DNA from: Kordia sp039026955
Lineage (GTDB): Bacteria; Bacteroidota; Bacteroidia; Flavobacteriales; Flavobacteriaceae
Direction: 5' to 3'
Assembly: GCA_039026955.1 (NCBI GenBank)
Contig: JBCCLH010000027.1
Location: 1-64,000, forward strand
DNA length: 64,000 bases
The notes under the pieces were generated by a model. It was not told where the DNA came from. It did not search any database and saw only the letters and a list, made by a program, of their open reading frames with translations. Each line of letters opens with the position of its first letter. The stretch's first letter is position 1. Positions 33,182 through 41,096 of the stretch are shown here, piece by piece. Position numbers and translations under genes: made by a program.

Positions 33182-35770
33182 ATGAAGTCCAAATGTAGTG
33201 CACTCTTCCTGTTACTTTTTAGTACATTTTCACTAGCTCAACACCATATTTATCAGGAATTTGGCATTAATGATGGACTGCCAAGTTTAGAAGTACATGC
33301 ACTATTTCAAGATAAAAACGGATTGATTTGGTTTGCTACGGACAGAGGCATGGCAAACTACAACGGTTACGAAATCACAAAAGGAAATTCAGAAAATGAA
33401 CTAGCAAATGCAGTAGTTTTAGATGTATTTTCAGCGTCTGAAGGTAAAATATATGCCGCTACGTATACCAATCAATTATATTACTTAAATGAAACTTTAA
33501 ACAGATTTCAACCGTATGAATACAATCACATTCTCAAAGAAAAACTAGCGTTTAAAAATCACATCATTGATGTTTTTGAAGATGCTAAGCAAAATCTACA
33601 TATTTCCTGTGAGTATTTATTTGAACCGCTCATTATCTCCAAACAAGGAAGGATTGTACAAGAATCTAAGCAAAAATGGCCCAAAGCAAGAACTAATTTC
33701 TGGATGAAATTAGACAAGAAAAACGATGCTACAGTACTATTTTATTATACCGCCGATAGTATTGTAAAAGAAAAAAATGTTAGAAAAGTTAACGTAAAAG
33801 TGACTTCTCAAAACGAAGCTATCCTCTTAAAAGAAAGCGGTTATGTCGTATATTCTAATGGAGAAGAAATAAACATTCTCAATGATAAAGGCGTCCTGAT
33901 TAAAACGATAAAAAATGGCAAATCTCCAATAGGATTGAAGGCACTAAATAGTACGACGTTTTTTGTGGGATACTATTTTGGTGGCGGCGTATTTATGGAT
34001 GTTGAGGGAAATGTTCAAAAACGTTTTTTACCAAACGAATCTGTCTCAGATTTTATAATTGATCATGAAGGCGGTTACTGGTTTTCCACGCTGCATTCAG
34101 GTGTTTTTTACATAAAAGAACCCTACATAAAAGCCTTTGAAACAAGTATAAATAGTCCAGTCAGAACACTTACCAAAACCAAAACGAACGATTTATATAT
34201 TGGCTATCAATCGGGAGAAGTGCTCAAATTAGACGCTGATAAAAATCTAGCATCAGAAATAGAGCCGACACATTCATTTGGGATTGTTGAATACAATCCT
34301 CAAGAAGCGTTGTTGTATGTAAAATCTGGGAACTATTTCTACACCAAAAACAGCAAGGGAAAGCGTTCGTTTTTTAATGATTCTATAGCATTCTCCTACT
34401 ACACAAAAATTTCAGAACCAGTAGATAATAAGATTATTGTTTCCTGTCAGAATGGCTTTAGAGTTCTTGAAAATAAAAAACCTACGTATTTTAATATTTC
34501 CATGAGAGTCAACGATGCGGTTTTTTTGAAAGATACATATTACGTTGGAACACCGTTAGGAGCGTTTGCTGTGAAGAATGGACAAAAAACAGCTTTGACA
34601 GAAATCGATCCAATTTTTAAACATAGAGTGGATGACGTTGATGTGAATGCAGCCAGAAATGAAATATATTTTGCGACGCTAGGAAGCGGAATTATTATCT
34701 ACAATATAAAAACAAAAGAAGTCCAAGTTATCAAAGCTGCTGAAGGATTATCGTCAGATAATGTGAATGAAATATATGTAGAAAATAAAGATGAAATCTG
34801 GGCTTGCACTAGTGCTGGACTTAACAAAATTCGCTTTGCACCTAAAAATACATACCATATTTCGGGACTTGAAAGTTCGAATGGTTTATTAAATGATGGC
34901 ATAAACGACATAGAAATCATCAATGATACGGTGTGGATTGCTTCTAAAAAAGATTTGATGTATGCGCCGAAACACTTATTTGATACGAACATAACTTCCA
35001 ATAACTATCACTTAAAAGTACAATCGGTATTGGTGAATGATTCGCTGGTTTCACAAAAAGCATTACAATACCTTTCACATACAGAAAATAGAATCGATTT
35101 TTTTGTACAAGGCATTTATTTCAAAGCGCCAAATGAGTTGCAATATACGTACATCTTGGAAGGGTTGGATACCAAATGGTATGATACCAAAAATAGAAGA
35201 ATCTCTTATTCTGCCTTACCTTATGGGAACTATACTTTTAAAGTCGCTGCCACCACTTTTGAAAATGAAGAACGACGTATATGTGTTGAAATTCCCATTC
35301 AAATTCAAGCTCCTTTTTGGAAAAGACCTTGGTTTATAATAGCTGTAATTTTAGGAATTGTTACACTCATTTATTTATTCTTTAGGTATCGAATTTTATC
35401 GTACAACCGACATATTATTCGTGAGTTATTACGACTCTTAATCAAAAAAATAAAGCGAAAAGAATTGTACTTTTCATTCAAAGAAGCAGGGAAAGAAATT
35501 CGAATCAAAACTGATACTATTCTATATATAAAATCTGCTGGAAATTATGTAGAAGTCGTTACAGAACAAAAAAATTATACCATTCGTACCAAAATAGGAG
35601 AATTTATCAATCTCATGCCAGATCCACTTGAATACTTGCGAATTCACCGTTCATATATCATCCGAATAGACAAAGTAGCCGAAAAAAACAGCAAAGAAGT
35701 TACGGTCAACAAGCAAAAAATTCCTGTGAGTAATTCGTACGTAGCAGCATTAGAAAACTTGATTTTTTAG
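33182..35770 (+). CDS. Propeller - Y_Y_Y - transmembrane - LytTR regulator
   Basis: After a signal peptide ('MKSKCSALFLLLFSTFSLAQ') come two-component-regulator propeller repeats (for example 'LFQDKNGLIWFATDRGMANY' and 'DEIWACTSAGLNKI'). A Y_Y_Y domain (about 640-720) and one membrane helix ('WFIIAVILGIVTLIYLFF') follow. A LytTR DNA-binding domain (about 770-862, 'ILYIKSAGNYVEVVTEQKNY', 'LEYLRIHRSYIIRIDKV') ends the protein. There is no kinase or receiver, so a periplasmic ligand probably controls DNA binding directly. The ATG at 33182 is chosen because it opens the signal peptide. It diverges from the TPR regulator and precedes three GG-leader peptide genes on the same strand. Confidence 0.9.
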   Translation: MKSKCSALFLLLFSTFSLAQHHIYQEFGINDGLPSLEVHALFQDKNGLIWFATDRGMANYNGYEITKGNSENELANAVVLDVFSASEGKIYAATYTNQLYYLNETLNRFQPYEYNHILKEKLAFKNHIIDVFEDAKQNLHISCEYLFEPLIISKQGRIVQESKQKWPKARTNFWMKLDKKNDATVLFYYTADSIVKEKNVRKVNVKVTSQNEAILLKESGYVVYSNGEEINILNDKGVLIKTIKNGKSPIGLKALNSTTFFVGYYFGGGVFMDVEGNVQKRFLPNESVSDFIIDHEGGYWFSTLHSGVFYIKEPYIKAFETSINSPVRTLTKTKTNDLYIGYQSGEVLKLDADKNLASEIEPTHSFGIVEYNPQEALLYVKSGNYFYTKNSKGKRSFFNDSIAFSYYTKISEPVDNKIIVSCQNGFRVLENKKPTYFNISMRVNDAVFLKDTYYVGTPLGAFAVKNGQKTALTEIDPIFKHRVDDVDVNAARNEIYFATLGSGIIIYNIKTKEVQVIKAAEGLSSDNVNEIYVENKDEIWACTSAGLNKIRFAPKNTYHISGLESSNGLLNDGINDIEIINDTVWIASKKDLMYAPKHLFDTNITSNNYHLKVQSVLVNDSLVSQKALQYLSHTENRIDFFVQGIYFKAPNELQYTYILEGLDTKWYDTKNRRISYSALPYGNYTFKVAATTFENEERRICVEIPIQIQAPFWKRPWFIIAVILGIVTLIYLFFRYRILSYNRHIIRELLRLLIKKIKRKELYFSFKEAGKEIRIKTDTILYIKSAGNYVEVVTEQKNYTIRTKIGEFINLMPDPLEYLRIHRSYIIRIDKVAEKNSKEVTVNKQKIPVSNSYVAALENLIF

Positions 35771-35965
35771 GGAGAAAAATTCGTCCCAAAATCAATCCAT
35801 TTCATCACATCACATTTTTACTGATCACTATTTTAGGGGGAATTGATCACAAAGCGTTTAAAATTAGATGTTTAATTTTTTCATGTGTATACATTTGAAG
35901 CATTAAAGTGATTTACGCTATAGAAGAGAAAGTTTAAATCACTTCCTAATCAAAACATTTATAAC

Positions 35966-36160
35966 ATGAAAAAACAACACCTTACAGCTTTAAAACTGAA
36001 CAAAAAATCGATCTCTAATTTCAATATAAGCATAGTAACAGGCGGACGAATTACTTGGGAAAATGCAGAGTGCAGAACGGACACCAAAAGAACTGATCCT
36101 GTGAAAACTCGACATGATGAAACATGCGTTTATTACTCATGTGTAGTGTGTGATTCTTAA
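35966..36160 (+). CDS. GG-leader peptide precursor (4 Cys core)
   Basis: The leader 'MKKQHLTALKLNKKSISNF' ends at Gly-Gly (26-27) and is almost the same as that of the third gene in this cluster. The core of about 37 residues has four Cys, three of them in the last 13 residues ('TCVYYSCVVC'). TACATTTG at 35890-35897 is a possible -7 box 69 bp before the ATG. It is the first of three precursor genes downstream of the LytTR regulator. Confidence 0.72.
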   Translation: MKKQHLTALKLNKKSISNFNISIVTGGRITWENAECRTDTKRTDPVKTRHDETCVYYSCVVCDS

Positions 36161-36229
36161 CATACAATCAACGACATATCAAGACAATTCTTGATGTTTA
36201 TAAATATTTAATTAACTAAAATTCACGTT

Positions 36230-36442
36230 ATGAAAAAGCAAAAATTCAAATCATTATCACTTAAAAAAAATGTAGTTGCCAATTTTGATGGAAACGAAAT
36301 CAATGGAGGAATCTCTGGCGGTGCCTGTGTAAAATCGAATAGATGTCCAATTTCCCACAATTGTCCACCAACTGTAGTGCATACGTGTCAGTACTCTGAT
36401 CAGAGAACTTGTACGCTTTCTTATATTTATTGCACTTCATAA
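36230..36442 (+). CDS. GG-leader peptide precursor (6 Cys core)
   Basis: The leader 'MKKQKFKSLSLKKNVVANF' is followed by Gly-Gly at 26-27. Six Cys are spaced through the core ('GACVKSNRC', 'NCPP', 'TCQYSDQRTC', 'YCTS'). 'ATTAACTAAA' lies 9 bp before the ATG and also just before the next precursor. A terminator follows, so each precursor may be a separate unit. Confidence 0.72.
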   Translation: MKKQKFKSLSLKKNVVANFDGNEINGGISGGACVKSNRCPISHNCPPTVVHTCQYSDQRTCTLSYIYCTS

Positions 36443-36456
36443 TTTTTAAGAGACAG

Positions 36457-36513
36457 AAACACTTCGTTAGAACACTATAAATTGTATTTATGTTTTTGAT
36501 GAAGTGTTTTTTT
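36457..36513 (+). terminator. Terminator after the second downstream precursor
   Basis: AAACACTTC (36457-36465) pairs with GAAGTGTTT (36501-36509), followed by T. The stem sequence is close to the terminators of the repeated RNAs, although the loop is longer. Confidence 0.6.
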
Positions 36514-36541
36514 AATTGTAATTAACTAAAAATGAATGATC

Positions 36542-36751
36542 ATGAAAAAACAACATCTTACCACATTAAAACTAAATAAAAAGGTAATCTCCAATATACG
36601 CGGCGGCGTAGAGAAAGCCAACTCTCTTTTATCCTGTGTCATTTATTGTCCTACGACTACTGTTGTAAAAACCAAAAATCAAGTTTGTAGTAATAATGTA
36701 ACTTGCGCAGGGGACAATTGCAATAGCTATCAATGTTCAGCCCCAAGTTAA
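36542..36751 (+). CDS. GG-leader peptide precursor (6 Cys core, short leader)
   Basis: The ATG at 36542 is chosen because it gives the shared opening 'MKKQHLTTLKLNKKVISNI'; an ATG two codons earlier would add 'MI'. Gly-Gly comes at 21-22, several residues earlier than in its neighbours. Six Cys follow ('LSCVIYC', 'VCSNNVTC', 'NCNSYQC'). 'ATTAACTAAA' lies 11 bp before the start. RNA copy 3 begins about 100 bp after the stop codon. Confidence 0.72.
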   Translation: MKKQHLTTLKLNKKVISNIRGGVEKANSLLSCVIYCPTTTVVKTKNQVCSNNVTCAGDNCNSYQCSAPS

Positions 36752-36823
36752 CATATCAGCACACACCAATCAAAATAAAATATTTCTTAAAATTTAGTTA
36801 GAATTTACCTCTTCGTACAATAT

Positions 36824-36839
36824 TTGGCACGGAAGTTGG
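36824..36839 (+). promoter_or_regulatory. Sigma-54-type promoter of RNA copy 3
   Basis: TTGGCAC, five bases (GGAAG), TTGG. Spacing is the same as in copy 1. The predicted start is about 36851. Confidence 0.6.
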
Positions 36840-36850
36840 TTTATACAATA

Positions 36851-36966
36851 TGTACTTTGATGCTGACGGTACAAAGAGCTGGTTACTTGCGTACAGCGAG
36901 TCATAGTACATTTTTGGTTGGTTAGTTTAGTTAAAAAAACACTTCACGCTTGTGAGGTGTTTTTTT
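36851..36966 (+). ncRNA. Repeated structured RNA, copy 3
   Basis: The core 'gtacaaagagctggttacttgc', written here as positions 36870-36890, is followed by 'gagtcat', the 16-nt 'TTTTGGTTGGTTAGTT' and the terminator AAACACTTCAC/GTGAGGTGTTT. The central hairpin is ACTTGC/GCGAGT, where copy 1 has ACTCT/AGAGT. Stem changes that keep pairing support a functional RNA structure. In the frame open in copy 1 a TAG occurs, so coding is unlikely. Confidence 0.6.
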
Positions 36967-36978
36967 CTTAGTGAAACT

Positions 36979-37046
36979 CAAATTTGTGAAGCCTGAAAGG
37001 CGCACACAAATTTGTAAGTTGAACTAATTCCGCTGAAGAGCGGAAT
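36979..37046. repeat. Two adjacent hairpins in the gap between RNA copies 3 and 4
   Basis: CAAATTTGTG (36979-36988) pairs with CACAAATTTG (37005-37014) and has an inner GCC/GGC pair. ATTCCGCT (37027-37034) pairs with AGCGGAAT (37039-37046) across GAAG. Neither has a T-run, so they are not ordinary terminators. Confidence 0.55.
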
Positions 37047-37104
37047 CTCACGAATAGAAAACTTCAGTTAAAATGCAAAATCAAATTTAGTGATTTAAAA
37101 AAGC

Positions 37105-37128
37105 CTTGTGCTGAACTTGATTCAGTAC
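37105..37128. repeat. Dispersed intergenic repeat, copy 2 (partial)
   Basis: 'tgctgaacttgattcagta' matches the elements at 1418-1516 and 47654-47683. Only the first phrase is kept here. The following 100 bp are A/C-rich 'cacaaatc' low-complexity DNA with no gene. Confidence 0.45.
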
Positions 37129-37300
37129 CCAAAGCGCACAAAATTTCGCAAATTTCACCACATACACAAAAAACAAATCCACAAATCCCCAAATAAACAA
37201 AAAACAAATTCACAAATCCACAAATCCACAAAAAAACCTTAACAAAACTTTCTACCTCTTTAACAAACACAATATTCTTTTTAAGAGAATCTGTAACGTT

Positions 37301-37316
37301 TTGGCACAGATATTGA
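37301..37316 (+). promoter_or_regulatory. Sigma-54-type promoter of RNA copy 4
   Basis: TTGGCAC, five bases (AGATA), TTGA. The spacing matches the other two; the -12 element is weaker. The predicted start is about 37328. Confidence 0.55.
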
Positions 37317-37327
37317 CTTATATTTTG

Positions 37328-37444
37328 TGTATTACGATGATGACAGTACAAAGAGTTGGTTACTTGCGTAAAGAGAGTCGTATTACTTTTTTTGGTTGGT
37401 TAGTTTTTATAGAAACGTCTTATCTTTCAGATAAGGCGTTTTTT
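37328..37444 (+). ncRNA. Repeated structured RNA, copy 4
   Basis: It shares 'cagtacaaagagttggttac' (from 37344) and 'gagtcgtattac' plus the 'TTTTGGTTGGTTAGTT' core with the other copies. The terminator stem is different in sequence (AACGTCTTATCT/AGATAAGGCGTT) but in the same place. It overlaps the last bases of the convergent ATPase gene, so this stem probably ends both transcripts. Confidence 0.58.
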
Positions 37445-38236
37445 AACTTTAAAACTTCCTGAACTCGCATCAAAGACAATCAGATCGTTGGGAAATAATT
37501 GTTCAAAAATGCCTTGTTCTATGAGTTCGCAAGGTGTTCCTGAAAATACTTTACCATTGTTCATTACAATCATCTCATCACATAACTGAATCGCCAAATC
37601 TATTTCATGGGTAGAAAATAACATGGTTTTCTGGGTATCATGTGCTAATTTTTTAAGCAGATTCAACACGTAGGCTTTGTGATACATGTCTAAATGTGTC
37701 GTAGGCTCGTCGAGGATAATCATAGAAGTATCTTGCGCCAATGCACGTGCAATCATCACTTTTTGTAACTGTCCATCGCTCAAGGTATAGCATTTGCGAT
37801 GTTTCAATTCGAGCAGATTGGTTTTCTCCAACGCACTTTCCACAATCGCGTGATCGTTCTTGGAAAGATTTCCAATCCAATTGGTATATGGTTGACGACC
37901 AAGTGCGATCAATTCGACTACGGTTAAATTTTTAGAAGGAATCTGTTCCGTCAACACGAGACTAATCTCTTTGGCCAATTCCGGATTCGAATAGGAGTGA
38001 AGTGACTTATTTTGCAATAAAATATCTCCTGAAAGTGGTTGTTGAATCTTCGCCAACGTACGCAACAAAGTAGATTTCCCAATGCCATTCGCACCAACCA
38101 ACGCGACTAGTTTTCCTTTCGAAATCTTAAAATCAATCGTTTCTGCAATCACTTTTCTATTGGCTTTCTCTTGATAACCAATGCTCAGTGAGGCAACTTC
38201 TAAAACTGGATATGTAGCTGTTGTTGAAATTAGCAT
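37427..38236 (-). CDS. ABC transporter ATPase for cobalamin (or siderophore) uptake
   Basis: Walker A 'GANGIGKST' (about 42-50), signature 'LSDGQLQKVMIARAL', Walker B 'MIILDEPT' and the switch His in 'STHE' are all present. The signature has LSDGQ where most have LSGGQ. It groups with FecE/BtuD-type importers. The permease and binding protein genes lie upstream on the same strand, but a 266-bp gap with repeats separates them. The riboswitch-controlled TonB receptor next door points to vitamin B12 or a related corrinoid as the substrate. Confidence 0.88.
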   Translation of the reverse strand: MLISTTATYPVLEVASLSIGYQEKANRKVIAETIDFKISKGKLVALVGANGIGKSTLLRTLAKIQQPLSGDILLQNKSLHSYSNPELAKEISLVLTEQIPSKNLTVVELIALGRQPYTNWIGNLSKNDHAIVESALEKTNLLELKHRKCYTLSDGQLQKVMIARALAQDTSMIILDEPTTHLDMYHKAYVLNLLKKLAHDTQKTMLFSTHEIDLAIQLCDEMIVMNNGKVFSGTPCELIEQGIFEQLFPNDLIVFDASSGSFKVKKRLI

Positions 38237-38397
38237 TTTTTTGAGATGATAAAAATAGGGAATTTTTAGTTCTCTCTATCAGTTTGTCATTCCTCCAACG
38301 GCAAGAATCTACTTTTTTGAGTTATATAAAAATGAAAAAAACTTGAATGATTAAATATAACGAAGCGAAACCCAAAATAAAGAAATGCTATAACTAA

Positions 38398-38479
38398 AGA
38401 AACAGATTGCCACGAATTTCTATGAAATTCTCGCAAAGACGTATCAAAGACATCTAGACTCTAACAGCAAAGCGGTCTA
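38398..38479. repeat. Interspersed repeat, copy 2, plus 20-bp match to 25377-25396
   Basis: 'agaaacagattgcc' and 'tcgcaaagacgt' repeat the 25596-25637 element in inverted orientation. The 20 bp at 38460-38479 are the exact inverse of 25377-25396. The centre 'gaatttctatgaaattc' is itself an inverted repeat. Confidence 0.6.
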
Positions 38480-38502
38480 AAAATCAAGGAGCAAAGCGAG
38501 TC

Positions 38503-39534
38503 TTAAAAAATCATCGTCCGTTTACGAACCAACAACCAAATCACCACAGGAGCTCCAATCATAGACGTAATGGCATTGATAGGAAGCGTAAGTTCATAGA
38601 ACGGCACTTGTGCAATGCTATCGCAAACCAACATCAAAATTCCACCAATTAAGCAGACACTTGGCACTAAAATTTTATGATTGGTCGTATTAAAAAACAA
38701 ACGTGTAATATGCGGAATTGCCAAGCCGATAAACGCGATTGGTCCCACAAAAGCGGTACAACTTCCTGCCATCAAACTTGTGGCAATGATAATCGTATAA
38801 CGTGCTTTCTTGATATCGATTCCTAGACTTCGCGCATAATTTTCACCTAGCAAGAAAGCGTTCAATGGTTTTATACAAACGATACTCAATACAATTCCTC
38901 CGACAACCAGACTGGCTAAAATGCTCAATTCTTGCCATGTCAAATTCCCTAACGAACCGAGTGTCCACATCATGAATTGTTTCAACTCTTCTGCATCACT
39001 AAAATAGGTCAACACACTTACAATTGCTGCGGTAATGCTTCCAAACATCAACCCGATGATGAGGATGGACATCGTATCTTTTACTCGAGTAGAAACCACC
39101 ATGACAGTCAATAATACCAGAAAACTTCCCAAACTTGCTGCAATCACAATACTGTAACTTGATAAAAGTAAGGTACCAAAAAAGCCACCAAAAGCAGAAG
39201 CGCCCATAATGAGTAATGCGACACCTAAACTTGCACCAGAACTCAATCCCAACACAAAAGGTCCTGAAAGTGGATTCCGAAAGAGCGTTTGCATCAACAA
39301 ACCGCTGAGCGACAAACCAAAACCAACTAAAATCGCAGCAATGGCTTTGGGCAAACGAATGGTTAAAATAGTTGTTCGCCAAGTTTCTTTTTCAATTTCA
39401 CCGCCTGTAAAAGCAGCAAAAATGCCTTCTAACGAAATCGCTACCGAACCGAGACTTATATTCATCAGAAAACATCCAATCAAGACAAAAATCAAGATCG
39501 TAAAGGTAACTTTATATGTTTTTTGTTCTGGCAA
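38503..39534 (-). CDS. FecCD/BtuC-type ABC permease
   Basis: About ten membrane helices and the family motifs are visible: 'RLPKAIAAILVGFGLSLSGL' near the N-terminus, 'GLSSGASLGVALLI' and 'FVGPIAFIGLAIPHITR' before the last helices. Length (343) is normal for FecCD permeases of B12, haem or siderophore importers. The stop of the binding protein gene and the start of this one abut directly, so they are co-transcribed. The substrate is likely a corrinoid, by context. Confidence 0.9.
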   Translation of the reverse strand: MPEQKTYKVTFTILIFVLIGCFLMNISLGSVAISLEGIFAAFTGGEIEKETWRTTILTIRLPKAIAAILVGFGLSLSGLLMQTLFRNPLSGPFVLGLSSGASLGVALLIMGASAFGGFFGTLLLSSYSIVIAASLGSFLVLLTVMVVSTRVKDTMSILIIGLMFGSITAAIVSVLTYFSDAEELKQFMMWTLGSLGNLTWQELSILASLVVGGIVLSIVCIKPLNAFLLGENYARSLGIDIKKARYTIIIATSLMAGSCTAFVGPIAFIGLAIPHITRLFFNTTNHKILVPSVCLIGGILMLVCDSIAQVPFYELTLPINAITSMIGAPVVIWLLVRKRTMIF

Positions 39535-40710
39535 TTACAGTAAAGGTTTAAAAAAGAATGGCTGATAGTCTGGCAGAATTTCTGGATGAATCGCTTTGAT
39601 GATATCTTTCAATACAATATCTGGTCGTGTTGGCGCCAATTCGTAATACATGGTGCCGCCTGTTTTACCTACAGTATTTGCCGTACTAAAGATTTTTTTG
39701 TTCTTAAAAGGCGCAAATTCAGCGTAAAATCGGCTGCTTTCTTTCATCGCTTCATAGGTTTTAAAACTTCCTGGACCAATCCAAATATCAGCATCTGCCG
39801 CTTTATCCAATACACTTTCTATGCTTAACGACAAACTTCCTGTGCCTTCCGAATCTGCCCAAAGATAATTGGCATTCGCATCTTTTAAATACTGTGCTTG
39901 AAAACTTTCACCCGCAGGCAAATACCAAATATCTTTATACATGGAACCTGCCAAAATCGTAGGTTGTGAAGTTGCGTTTTGCGCTAGTTTTTTTGCATTC
40001 AAATAATTTTTTTCAATTTCCTGAAAAACTTCTGTCGCTTTTGCTTCTTTATTAAAAAATGGTGCAAAAAAGTGAATCCACTCGGCTCTTCCTAAAGGTG
40101 TTTCTTCGGTCCAATCGCCATTGTAAACAACAGGAATATTTGCTTTTTGAATGGTTTTATAGGTTGGATTTGAATTGTTGATCGAAAATCCAATGACAAG
40201 TTCTGGTTCCAAATCGATGAGCAATTCAATATTGATCTGTTCGTTTTGTCCGACATCTTTCACTTTTCCACTATCGATCAGCGCACGTGTTTTTTCAGAA
40301 GAAATATAATTGGTTTGTGGAAATCCAACGAGTTTGTGCTCTACACCTAACATTTCTAGTGTTGGAATGTGCGTGGTCGAGGTGACAACTACACGTTCAA
40401 TCGGCGTTAAAACGACAGCGTCATACACATCCTTTTCTAAAGTAATTGTAGCCGCTTTTTCTCTAGGAATGAGCGCATATGTAAAATCATTCTCAGCATT
40501 TGGCCATGGAGAAAATACGCGAACGATCGTAATATCGCCCTTTTTTTCAATAGCAAACTTTTTCGCGTAGCGTAAATTATCAGTAGTAGTTGCTGTTTTT
40601 TGAGTTGTTGGTAGCATTGTTTTTTTCGATTCTTTCTGTTCCGTTTTACATGAAAAACACAGCAAACAGAAGGTCAAAACTCCACAAAAAATAATATTGA
40701 ATGATCGCAT
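39535..40710 (-). CDS. Periplasmic binding lipoprotein of the corrinoid/iron ABC importer
   Basis: The start at 40710 opens a lipoprotein signal ('MRSFNIIFCGVLTFCLLCFS' with the lipidated Cys next). The frame continues 34 residues upstream without signal features. The domain is a class III binding protein (TroA/BtuF type), with 'RVVVTSTTHIPTLEMLGVEH', 'LEPELVIGFSI' and 'DIWIGPGSFKTYEAMKE'. It collects the substrate delivered by the TonB receptor and hands it to the permease. Its promoter diverges from the riboswitch of the receptor gene. Confidence 0.88.
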   Translation of the reverse strand: MRSFNIIFCGVLTFCLLCFSCKTEQKESKKTMLPTTQKTATTTDNLRYAKKFAIEKKGDITIVRVFSPWPNAENDFTYALIPREKAATITLEKDVYDAVVLTPIERVVVTSTTHIPTLEMLGVEHKLVGFPQTNYISSEKTRALIDSGKVKDVGQNEQINIELLIDLEPELVIGFSINNSNPTYKTIQKANIPVVYNGDWTEETPLGRAEWIHFFAPFFNKEAKATEVFQEIEKNYLNAKKLAQNATSQPTILAGSMYKDIWYLPAGESFQAQYLKDANANYLWADSEGTGSLSLSIESVLDKAADADIWIGPGSFKTYEAMKESSRFYAEFAPFKNKKIFSTANTVGKTGGTMYYELAPTRPDIVLKDIIKAIHPEILPDYQPFFFKPLL

Positions 40711-40811
40711 GAATGTAGTTCCTAATTTTTTCAAAAGTACTATTATTTCATCTTTTATGTAGAAAGATGCTAAAGAATGTTTACTTTTGCAGCGAATTTT
40801 GGTTTCGAGCA

Positions 40812-41014
40812 TACATTGGTATCCTCGGATTAAAAGGGAATCAAGTGAAAAGGTAAGTTAACCTTCAGTCTTGAGCTGTTCCCGCAACTGTAAGCATGTG
40901 CTGAGTTTTGATCAGTACTTCATTGTAAGAATGAATTGCTATAACTACATGACCACTGAATTTTCGGATTTTCGGGAAGGTATATAGCAAATTGTAAGTC
41001 AGGAGACCTGCCAA
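40812..41014 (+). promoter_or_regulatory. Cobalamin riboswitch
   Basis: The conserved parts are in order: 'aaaagggaatcaagtg' near 40830, 'gctgttcccgcaactgtaag' near 40873, and the B12 box 'agtcaggagacctgcc' at 40997-41012. It ends about 80 bp before the ATG of the TonB receptor gene. Binding of adenosyl- or other cobalamins should turn expression off. The 5' edge is approximate. Confidence 0.92.
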
Positions 41015-41096
41015 TTTTCATAGTAAATGTCAAACTTTCGGGATAAAAGTTTGCGTATGGAAAACCCATGCTTTATTCCCATAAAACGAAAACTAA

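Noticed and set aside
30545..36751. Complete lanthipeptide gene cluster
   Set aside because: Only precursor-like genes are visible; no LanB, LanC, LanM, radical SAM or C39 exporter gene lies within the window.
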